Origin: Ottelia alismoides
Taxonomy: Eukaryota; Streptophyta; Magnoliopsida; Alismatales; Hydrocharitaceae
Reading direction: 5' to 3'
DNA: 64,000 bases
Assembly: GCA_037367405.1 (NCBI GenBank)
Contig: JAZKJV010008882.1
Span: 2,666,001-2,730,000 of the forward strand
Position 1 is the stretch's first letter; each line of letters starts with the position of its first letter. Under the pieces are notes generated by a model. It did not search any database. It saw nothing but the letters and a program-made list of their open reading frames with translations, and had not been told where the DNA came from. Shown here piece by piece: positions 30,300-39,825 of the stretch. Position numbers and translations under genes: made by a program.

Positions 30300-32920
30300 T
30301 GTAAAGTCTTGAACTTGGTATATCTCGGATTCTATATAATAAGATTCGGCTCATAAAGAGAAAACCAACGGAATTTGTTTCATGTGAATCGGACTTCATT
30401 TCGATTTGTTATGAATTTCGGAAGAAAGAGAAGTAAGGAGGGTTAAGACGTCATTAACCCATAATGACTGCCATTAAGACTAATTAAACAGATTAAAGAA
30501 ATTAATGACGGATTGAAAATCGTTAATGATCATTAGCAAACACTAATCAATAGTTAGCAAAAGATAAGCGTAAGCCGTAAGTTAAATCGCGATTAGTGAA
30601 GGTTAACCACGATTAGTGTTAATTGAGCATCATTAATGAATCTAGAATCCTCTAGAATGTTCTAACTTAAGCCCCAATTTTGGGATAAGTTTTGGTCAAA
30701 ACCATGGTTCAAAACCATGGGCCACTAAACCATGGTTAAGGTATAAACCATGGTTTTCTAACCATGGTTAGTGGTTTTCTGGGGCCTATTAATAGATCCC
30801 CCACCCATTCATTCTCTACGATTTCCACTACCACCACCACCCCAAGGGCTAGGGTCGAGAGGTCGGGAGGAGGAGTGGGAGGCGATGGAGGAGCGCTAGC
30901 GTAGCGCTGCCAGGAGAACGAGGAGGAGAAAGGTATGATCCTCTCTTAGTTTGCTTCGTAAGCTAGGCTTTCAATTCATCCTCTTGTTCTTCCAAGTTTT
31001 GTTCTTGATTCATCTTTCTTTCCGATTCATTTTCCAGTTATGGTTCGAGGAGAAATCTGTGTAACTCCCTACTTAGGTGCGGGCGGCTATGCCCGTCAGT
31101 GAACCTATGATTCGTCACATGTTCACTCACCTAAGATGCATGGTTTCTACCGATTTTTCATCTCTTGTTGTTTGAGTATATTCTTTCAGTTTCGTTGTTA
31201 TTTTCCTCTCAATTGATTTTATAGAGGAAACTTTTTTTGTTTTTATTTTGAAATTATGTCCCGATATAAGGGGAAACTCTACCGAAATTTTCCGAGAAAT
31301 AGGTCCCGATATAAGGGGAAACTCTGCTGAAATTTTCTGAGAAAGATGTCCCGATATAAGGGAAAACTCTGCCGAAATTTTCAAGAGAAAATATGTTCTT
31401 GGCGTTCTTCGTGTTCTTCGTGTTCTTCGCGTTCTTCGCTTTTTGACACGTTCTTAGCGTTTTTTATACGAAAATGAAAATTCGATCTTTTCAGGAGCCT
31501 TAAAATAGCCTTTCTAAAAACGAAACACGATAAAGCCTTGCATACACGAGAGAGAGCTCGATTAGGTAACGAAATCCTTCTTTTTACTGTTGGATTTTCA
31601 TACGAGATTATTGAAATTATTGATTTTATTTTCTTTGCTATGAAGAACCCTAATTTTGGCTATTTTTGAAAAGTTCTAAGAGTTGCTTTGTGATTTCCAC
31701 CCAAATAAGATTTAAGCATCAAATTGATGCGGTAGTTTTGAAAATTAGGGTTGTGAGTTAAAATAGGCATAAACACGTGTATATGTGCATATGAATAATA
31801 TATATGTGAGTCTATACTAAGTATTGCTAATTATGCAAATCGAAGACGTAACGAAAGAATTACATCATGGGAATTGATGTGGCTTGAGTTGGATCCTGAA
31901 AAGGATCGTGTGTCACGTTAAGGATGACTGGGAGTAGAACTACAGGTCAGAATGAAACCTATAGGTTTGTCGGAAGGAACCCGTATTGGCGTTTCCCTAC
32001 CTAGGTGGTACATGGTTGCCCTGTTATGTTAAGTGCGCACGAAATGAATGTTTTGCAATGTGCGGTATCGGGAGCCAATATCTTCGGGTTGAACGACGGA
32101 AGATGTGGTCGTACCACGTGGAGGCACGGGTGGTCCAATAGCGGCTGGGTCACGATAATATGTATTTAAAACCGCTAGGTTATATGATTAAATGTTAGTC
32201 TGAGATGTTAAGCAACCGAGTTCTTGAGGACAGTGTGCTCATTTATTTTCTAGGCCTAGGGTTTGAGACCCTTTTTAATAAAGGAAAAGGAAATTGTCAG
32301 GGTGGTATTGGAGGATTGGTTGAGGCGACGTGCGGCGGCATAAGCTTACCAAGGTCAACGCAATCTCCAATCCCGAAGTGTCCACAGCTTCAGAGTCCTT
32401 ATAGTGGTGAGGTAATTCTCCTAGACTAATCCCTGACATGGTATAGAAAGGAATAGGACTTAAATTAACAAGAAGGAATGAAACCTTTAATGATAACAAG
32501 TTTTACAAAATTACACAATTTGTTTGCTTTTCTCTTCTTCGTTACTTAGCATTCGCTAATTTTTATCCTACGATTTATGGAAAACCCAACAGGTGTTGGT
32601 GAGCCATCACAAGGACTTTAAAAATCCATCCAGCTTACATACTAGACATCCAGCCAACCACAATAGCTTTACTTTGTAAGGTAGTTAGTAATCTTTTGTG
32701 TATTTTCCTTTCAAGCTGATTTACATGTAAATGGTTATAGTGGGACAATGTATCATATCAACTTTATTTTGTGAATGGCAAAGTGTTGAAATATTTCCTT
32801 CTAAGTATTTTTATTTGCAGTCTGTTTCTGAATGTTAGTTGTGATTATTGAATGAATTATTACCGAGTAACCAGATCCGGTTATGGGAGGATCCGCCGGC
32901 CCGGAATTGGGGTTGTGACA
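30300..32920 (+). repeat. Element D left (5') LTR, 2621 bp
   Basis: TG...CA ends, aligned with 46736-49373. Contains clustered CCATGG words (30701-30775), a damaged TATA region (CTATTAATAG, 30786-30795, where the other LTR has TATAAATA), a 45-bp tandem repeat (31258-31380) and a run of GTTCTTCGT-like 9-mers (31401-31440). No coding sequence. Confidence 0.93.
31258..31380 (+). repeat. 45-bp tandem repeat inside the D LTR, about 2.7 copies
   Basis: Units start at 31258, 31303 and 31348 with GTCCCGATATAAGGGGAAAC. The same array is present in the right LTR (about 47726-47860). Confidence 0.85.
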
Positions 32921-32921
32921 G

Positions 32922-32936
32922 ATTGGTTTTAGAGCC
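32922..32936 (+). other. Primer-binding site of element D, tRNA-Met type, decayed
   Basis: ATTGGTTTTAGAGCC follows the LTR end; the usual core is TGGTATCAGAGC, so two positions have changed. Confidence 0.7.
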
Positions 32937-33119
32937 TGCTTACTCCAGTAATTTATTTAGTAATTAACAATTATGAGAGGTATTCAGAAAACTAAGTTAT
33001 TATTAAGATCCTTTGATCTTAATAACTGACTACAGTACCATTCACAAGTCATTGTCCCTTATGTACATCATGCTAAGACATATATGATCTGACCTTTGAC
33101 CTTGACTTATCACAGGATC

Positions 33120-33919
33120 ATGGTAGACCAAGACGTGTATAGACAATTAGCTACTATGATCACAATGCTCCAAGACATGGGGCAAAGGCAACAAGCATTG
33201 GAGGAGAGGCTCAATGCACAAGCTGAGAGACCCGAGGCATCTAAGCCTACGGATGCTAGGATTGAAGGTTCTGTCCATCTTTCTGAGGTAGAATCAAGTT
33301 ACCGTCCTTCAACTGAGTCTGCTCCTACCCCGACTGAAGGAGTAATGGAGAAGGCCCTTCTTAGACACCAAACATTACTAGATAATTACCGAAAGGGAAA
33401 AATTCCTCAATTCAAAGGTGTAGAGACATCTGCCGAGGCTGATTTATGGCTTGATGATGTTAGTAGGATGTTGAGGATAATAAACATACCAGCAGATACT
33501 TGGGTACACTTTGCTGATTACTCCTTCACAGGTTATGTACGACGATGGTGGAAAGCAATTTCCAAGAAATTAGCAGATCCTGTTCCATGGGATATCTTTG
33601 AAGAGAGGTTCTGAGCTCACTTCTGTCCCTCTCATTGGGAAGAATTAAAGAGGAGAGAGTTGGCTTCTCTGAACCAGGGTTCTAAGACCGTACGAGATTA
33701 TCATATCCACTTTACTGAGGTACTACGTTACTCACTAGCTCTAGAAGCTTCACCACAAGAGTATCTTACAAAATTTGTTAGCGGTCTTCAGGGAGATCTG
33801 CGAGAAAAGCTTGCGGTTTTTAGAGCTATAACCATCGATGAAGCAATGGACATCGCCTCTCATATTGAGATGGAGAGGGATGAAAACAACCAAAGAAGAA
33901 GTTTCCACTTTAATAGTGG
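33120..33919 (+). pseudogene. Element D gag, first part
   Basis: Gag of a Tekay/Del element. The Met at 33120 (MVDQDVYRQLATMITMLQDM) follows a 200-nt leader; a Gln/Glu-rich coiled stretch precedes the gag domain (FKGVETSAEADLWLDDVSRM, then WVHFADYSFTGYVRRWW and ISKKLADPVPWDIFEERF). An in-frame TGA at 33612 breaks the domain. The frame continues unshifted (HWEELKRRELASLNQGSKTV, IDEAMDIASHIE) to the insertion site of E at 33920. Confidence 0.88.
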
Positions 33920-35576
33920 ACCATTGACGAACCGAAAAATCGACCCTTTAATAATGTGTTTTTAGCACATGAAGATCGTCATCGTAGTCGGGCCGATTCG
34001 GGTCGTCAAAGAGATCACCTCATTTAAAGATATGCCATGAATCGAAAACAAGGTGATCGTTATTTATTTTACTTGGCAAGATACCAAGGTCGAACTCAGG
34101 GACACGAGCCTCTCTCGTATTGATCGGATTTAAGTCTATTTAATTAAGTGTTGAATTAAAGCCTATAGGTCAAAATATGCAAAGAGACAACAAGACATGA
34201 CAAGATTAAAGTAAACATGCAATCTTTTTTTTAAAAACATTTTTATCATGCAAGTGAATGCAAAGAATCACAATTATGCCCTAGATACGAAATGATGAGC
34301 AAAAGTCAACAACAAGTCAATTCCAGATTTAATCGAGATAACAAATTCAGTTTGAACAAGGCATGGATTAGTTAATAAGAGACACAAAGCTATCAAAATA
34401 ATACGTTAACATTAAAGTGTCCATTACATGAAATAAGCATGCCATGAGAAAGTACGTCAAACGAGTTTCGAAATGAAACTGAAATCAACTCGATTGGACA
34501 TATATAGCTCAAGATATTCAACAAAGAAAGCAAGGGCATAACTGAAAGAAAACATGAAAAGATAACTACAAAAAGGTCCCTGGAAAGGACTGAAAAGTAA
34601 ATAAAATAAGTTCGGAGGCCTTCCCTGTAAATTATCCATAAGCGCGGGGACCCTTTTGCAAATTTGGAGAAGTTCGAGGGTAGCGCTGCAAATTACCCAG
34701 GAGGCACGTGCCAAGCACGCGCCCTCCCAGGCTCGGAAGTTGGCTCGGCAGAGGCTCGGTGAAGTTCCGGCTAGGCTCGGACTTAGGTTTGGCTTGCTTC
34801 AGGCTCGGGAGCATCCCAGCCTAGAGGCTCGGATGCTGAGCCTCGGAGTTGCCCTGGTGAAGACATGTGGCTGCATGTCGACCCTTAGATCGTGAGGATC
34901 CAAGGGCTGCTGAAGGTGATGACGCGGTTCCATTCGAGATGATCCAACGGTCGCTGGAGAGGCGGGTTTTGAGCGACGTGGCTGCATAGTGGCCGTTGGA
35001 TGAACTCCGGGGCGGAGCATCCAACGGTCACTGCTCCTCCTTCTTCGGCCGAAGGCGGGCGGCGCAATCTGGGCTCCGGCGAAGGGCTACCTCCTCCGCC
35101 GCTTGTTGTTCGTCGCCATGCATCTCCCCGAAGCTCAATGGATGACCGTTGAGGAAGCCCGGAGCTCGGGGAAGATGCAGAAGCCTCTGGCGTTGCTCAT
35201 CGGGGCTCGGAGGTTGCAGGCGGCTGTGACGAAGATAGGTCCGGCGAAGCTCCGACCAGTGCGAGTTTATGAGTACCTGCATGTTAGAAGCAGAGCCGAG
35301 GCGTAGCAGAAGATGTGCGTGCGGTGTGTGAAGTGAGGTGGAAGCTCAGGCGGGCGGGAAGAACATGGGAGCTCGAAGCTCCTCCGCCGCGAGGGCGGAG
35401 GAGGTGGGTCGGAGGTGGTCGAGGTTCTGTAGGAAGGAGATGGTGAGCGGAGGGTTGCGCGGTGAAGGGGGATCGGAGGCGGAGCTATTGGGATGGTCAT
35501 CGGAGAGAGGAGATGGCCGGATAGGCCTAAAAAATTAAAAGAAATTAACTGAAAATACAGATGAAGAAGAAAGAGG

Positions 35577-35585
35577 ACTTACCTG
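35577..35585 (-). promoter_or_regulatory. Predicted 5' splice donor in the E LTR
   Basis: Minus strand CAG|GTAAGT, a consensus donor, about 260 nt downstream of the TATA-like box. Same sequence at 41494-41502 in the other LTR. Confidence 0.5.
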
Positions 35586-35839
35586 ATCGGAGGCGTAGCG
35601 GAGCTTGGGCTGGGGGTTCCAGAGGGTCCCGGGTCTTCGCTGAACTCCGGCAGCGACTCGGAGCAGCTCGAGCGGACGCGGTTGCGCCGCGACGACGCCG
35701 ATGATGGCGGCGGGTCTCACCGGGGGAGACAGTCGTCTTCGCTCAATCCTACCGCCTCCCCCTGTCACAGGGAGGCGGAGGAGGGCTGGGCTGCTCCCCG
35801 CGTAAAGATGGACACCGGCGAAGGGGTGTGGGGCCGGTG

Positions 35840-35847
35840 TATTTAAA
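35840..35847 (-). promoter_or_regulatory. TATA-like box in the E LTR
   Basis: Minus strand TTTAAATA followed by CACCGGCCCCACACC; present unchanged at 41758-41765, which as part of the 5' LTR would be the functional copy. Confidence 0.5.
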
Positions 35848-36098
35848 GTTTGAAGGTGGCGGAAGTGGTGGTGGCTGTGGTGGCGACGTGGGTTTCGAGG
35901 AGGAAATGGGGCGAGTGGGAGGCGGATGACGGTTAATGAAGGCTTGCGCGGGGTAGAGGGATAATGGGGGAAGATCGTGGAACGGTTGGCGAGTCGAGAT
36001 GTTGGTCGGAGTGGGTGAAATAAAAGGAAGGGGGCGAGGTCTGTGCGAGAGGAAATCGTGGGAAGAGTGGGGGTCTGGAGGTTGACGATGACCTCCGA

Positions 36099-36122
36099 CC
36101 GTTGGATCTGGAGATCCAACGG
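36099..36122. repeat. Perfect palindrome CCGTTGGATCT/AGATCCAACGG in the E LTR
   Basis: 11-bp arms separated by 2 bp. Further pairs of the same word lie at 34993-35027 and 36431-36458, and in the right LTR also at 40839-40863. Confidence 0.85.
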
Positions 36123-36857
36123 TGGAGATCTAGGCGCAAAGTGACGGTGCTGATGAGATCTCGGGCGATGCAAACGGAGGGAGTCGATTGCGCCACGTGT
36201 CTGGCTGAGGAAGTGGCGCGAATGGAGGGAGCAGATGATCCCTGAGTCTGATCGGAAGGCTGAGAGGCGCCCAAGGAAGAGACGGTTCAGATGGAAGATC
36301 GGGGGGGTGCGATCGGTGGCGGTCAAGATGCCACGTGGCGTCATGTGCGAGAGGTGGTAGCGAGTGGCTGAGATTAAAGCGGGGGAAGATCAAACGGTCG
36401 CGGATAAGGGGCGGCGTGGAGAGGCCTGGGCCGTTGGATCAAGAGGCCGATCCAACGGTCAGTAGGGCAGGCGGATAAGACAAGAAGAACCGGGCCACGT
36501 GGCGCCCTCAGAATGGGCCACGTGGCCCAATCAGATTATTGCAGAAGTATTTTTAATTTTTGAGGGTTTATTTGGTCGAATTTGAGAAAACTCAAAACAT
36601 GAAAGTTGTAGATCTTGACGAGATCTACAAGTTTCATGTTGACCAAAACTCGAAAAGAGATCAAACAAGGGCCCGAAATATTTTTGAAGGTATTTTTAAG
36701 TCTAAAAATACCACGAATTTTTGTTTTGTCATTTTTTGTGGTTTTTAATTTATTTAGGACTCTGTTAATTATGAGACATTAACAGGGATTTATTGACAAA
36801 CTTTTAAGCAAGGGGGTTAATTATGGAGAATAAAGATGATGAAACTGAGGTTCATCA

Positions 36858-39805
36858 CCCCCCTATACTTAAATTATGCTCGTCCTCGAGCATCAAAAAG
36901 AATGACTAAGTTGGATTAACCCCCTTTGTGCATGTGAATACAGGATCCAATCTGATCAAGTCGACTCGGCTTCAGAGATCCAAAATTTTAGAGTTCAACC
37001 CAGCCTTAATCAAGAGGCTTCCAATTCCTCTACTTCTCTAGACTCTCTCTGATGTACATATAAACTAAAGGATATGATTTTAGTGTTGACTGCAATTTCG
37101 AGAGTAGAGTCAAGTCTTCACCCAAAATCTTGGTCCGAGAAAAATCTCCTAAGGACCCAATCCTCAGCACTAGGGAATAAATCAAATCTTGCATTCAGTC
37201 CACCGTCTCTTTAGTTGTCAGACTTAGAAAATGTGGATGGCAGGCCAGAAATGGAGGGCATGGGATTGTGTCAATTCTTCTCTCCCTCTCATTGGAACAA
37301 GGATTCTCTCTAGTGCCTTTTTACGCAACACATTTTTTTGGTGTTGATCAGTGCGTCCGTCAAGAGAAGTTGGAGCCGTCTGCACTTGTTTTCCTGGGAG
37401 TACACCGGGGTGTGTCTTTTTTGAGTATCTATTATACCTTCTACACCCAGACTTGTAGCATTTACGATGCAGAGCCCTTTTTTGGTGCAAGCCCGACTCC
37501 TGGTCCTAATAGCGGTGGTCCAAGTGGACACTTTTGAAATGGTTGGGAGCGCTCGCCTTTGGTGGAAGCTCTTTTATATTTGACTTTGTGGAATGAGAGC
37601 TTTTCTTTGAAATTTCATTGACTTGTATAATTTTTGGCTAGCTCCACTGCTTTTACCAAGAGTTGGCGCACACTGATCAACAATTTTTTATTTATATCAC
37701 ACCCAGGCACTTAGGTCAATGTCAAGAGATTAGTATAAGAATCAAGTTCTCATACTGGCTAATATTGCTGACACTCAGGTTTCCTGAAGCCTCCAAAGAT
37801 TTTATCCCATCCTCGAGCATCATTAGATCAAATCCAAACTTGACTTCCTCATCCCAATCCCTCAGGTGAAAAATCAACTCGTCTCAATCAAAACCGCAGT
37901 CGTGCATGTGATGTGCTGATCATATTCTTTTTGTCTGAGACTAAGCATGGAATATAGCATGCAAATCTAGAGACCTAGGGGAATGTGGATGATTAAGTCT
38001 AAGACCCTGATGGCTAAGGCTGGTTAACCGCAAATCTCAAAGACCTCAAAAAGCTAAGTCTCCTTGACCAAATCAGATCCTGGGTGAAAAGTGTAAGTAG
38101 AGGACTAATCCAACTTCTTCATTCAACAACAAGATTTTTTTTAATTTTTCTCATTTTTATTTTTTTTAGTTTTTAGAGTTAAAACACAGGTTAGACTCAA
38201 CTTTTCTTGATAAAAGATTTTCAAAACCATGTCACAAAAGATTTTCAAAACATTTTTCAAAAAGATTTTTTTCAAAACAAGAAAAACTCATTTTCTTTCG
38301 AATCATTTTCGAAAATATTTTTATCAAAATAGTGTAACATAGTTAGAAAAGCCGTGAAATCTTTTGAGTTCTCTTAATCCAACGAATTTTACCTTAGCCA
38401 AAAAGTTTTTAATTTTTCAAAATTTTCAGATATTTAGCTAAAGTAAATAAATTGTATGTACGGTATACCCCCCTATCCTTAAACTTTGCTATGTCCTCAT
38501 AGCACTAGATGTTACGAGTCCATAGGTCCATTTAAAAATAGAAGAATATACGGGAGATAAGAGGGACTCCCCCCTATACTTAGGTTAGAAATAACCTAAG
38601 TATAAAGGCAAGAAAAGATGAGTGGAGAAAATCACGGGGATTTGGGTCCCCCCCCTATACTTAGGCTGAGATTAGCCTAAGTATAAAGATGGAGATTGAT
38701 GTTGGAAGAGACCCAAGGTGAACGAAGAAGAGGAGGGATGGATTTACAAGTGAGTGGCTGAATCTTCGGAGATGAAATGGAGTGTCTTCGGATTTGGGGT
38801 GTGTGTCACATCAAATATGGCTCAATCAAGCAAGCAAACCCTTAGTTTCACCAACTCACTCATGAAACCAACCAAGGTTGGTTGATTATCTTGTCAGTTT
38901 TATTGGTGATAAAACTTTAGATAATTACGCGGAAAAAAAATGTGGAATAAAAACCAACGCGTAACTGAGGGTGTTGCTCTCCCAAAACCGAATTTTACTC
39001 CATTTTTTGGTTGACTTGCAATTAACAGTCCCAATTTTATTTTGAGTTATCACTGAATTCAGGTTAGCACAAAATCAAGAAGTCATCGTCTACCGTTCAT
39101 TCCATTTTCCATTAATCCTAGGTGATCAAGCTAGGAAATGAAAGCCGAGAAAAACATGTATTCGAAGAAACCGCGATCTGGGCTAAGCGAGAAATCATGC
39201 AGTGATTTGACAAAAACACGTGAAAAACGGGGACTGTTTTGAAAACCAAATCCAACATGCATGCAAGTCGAAAAAGCCGCACCTAATCATGCATCTATTA
39301 GCGGTGAATGATATCCATTTAAATTTGGCTAAGTGAGGCGAGATTATGTGCGTCTATGATTTAGAGTGTGACTAACCTACGATCAAGCACATAAGAATGT
39401 GATAAAATAAAATGAGCTCGGAGAGCCGCGTGCCTAGTCCTAGGTCGACACTCAAGTGGGGACGATCCCCACACAACCACGTTCGTCCGATTACAATCGC
39501 GAGTCTTCGATCGAAGACCGCTGTAAAAGACGAGTTTATTATAAAATAAAATGCAACAAAAATGCGAGACATTTTTTTTTCTTTTCTTCCTCCTTTGCTC
39601 CAAGCATGCTCCTGCGGCTCCTCGCAGCGGGGAACGTCCTGCTCCTCGCCTCCTTGATCCATCAAGGGCCCTGCCACAGAAACAATCGTTAGATACCAAA
39701 TAAGAAAGAAAAATTTTATATGCAAAATATGTGGTTAATTGACCTATAAAAAGGAACACTAAATTAAACACACAAAAATCCAAAAAATAAAAGAAATGAG
39801 CTGTG
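36858..39805 (-). other. Element E interior, no coding sequence
   Basis: Starts at the LTR with CCCCCCTATACTTAAATT (polypurine tract in element sense). Then come a small hairpin ATGCTCG/CGAGCAT (36876-36893), a long AT-rich 3' UTR-like part, two hairpins (38575-38604 and 38656-38685), and the leader with TTATCTTGTCAGTTTTAT (38886-38903), the palindrome ACCAACC/GGTTGGT (38867-38882) and hairpin GTGGGGA/TCCCCAC (39456-39472). No gag or pol residue pattern is recognisable. Confidence 0.8.
38575..38685 (-). repeat. Hairpin array in element E (2 clear units)
   Basis: 38575-38604: TATACTTAGGTTA/TAACCTAAGTATA, 13-bp perfect stem with a 4-nt loop. 38656-38685: TATACTTAGGCT/AGCCTAAGTATA, 12-bp stem. 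Both follow C-runs of 6 to 9. A degenerate related site is at about 38467. Confidence 0.92.
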
Positions 39806-39823
39806 TCCCCGGCAACGGTGCCA
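39806..39823 (-). other. Primer-binding site, tRNA-Asp type, element E
   Basis: Minus strand TGGCACCGTTGCCGGGGA, one change from the C site. Confidence 0.88.
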
Positions 39824-39825
39824 TT

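Larger units (their letters stand above)
33925..36857 (-). repeat. Element E left LTR (3' LTR in element sense), 2933 bp
   Basis: AT-rich first 700 bp, then a GC-rich region (34690-36530) with CCGTTGGAT palindromes, G-boxes, a TATA-like box (35840-35847) and a strong splice donor (35582). A 269-codon minus-strand open frame (36344-35535) runs across the predicted promoter and donor and is frameshifted in the other LTR, so I do not treat it as a gene. A 13-bp deletion near 34934 distinguishes it from the right copy. Confidence 0.95.

Noticed and set aside
35535..36344. 269-codon open frame on the minus strand in the E LTR (and a 228-codon version in the other LTR)
   Set aside because: It crosses the predicted promoter and splice donor, has only low-complexity Arg/Pro/Ser/His composition, and is frameshifted between the two LTRs by a one-base change near 41547. 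GC-rich DNA gives long chance frames.
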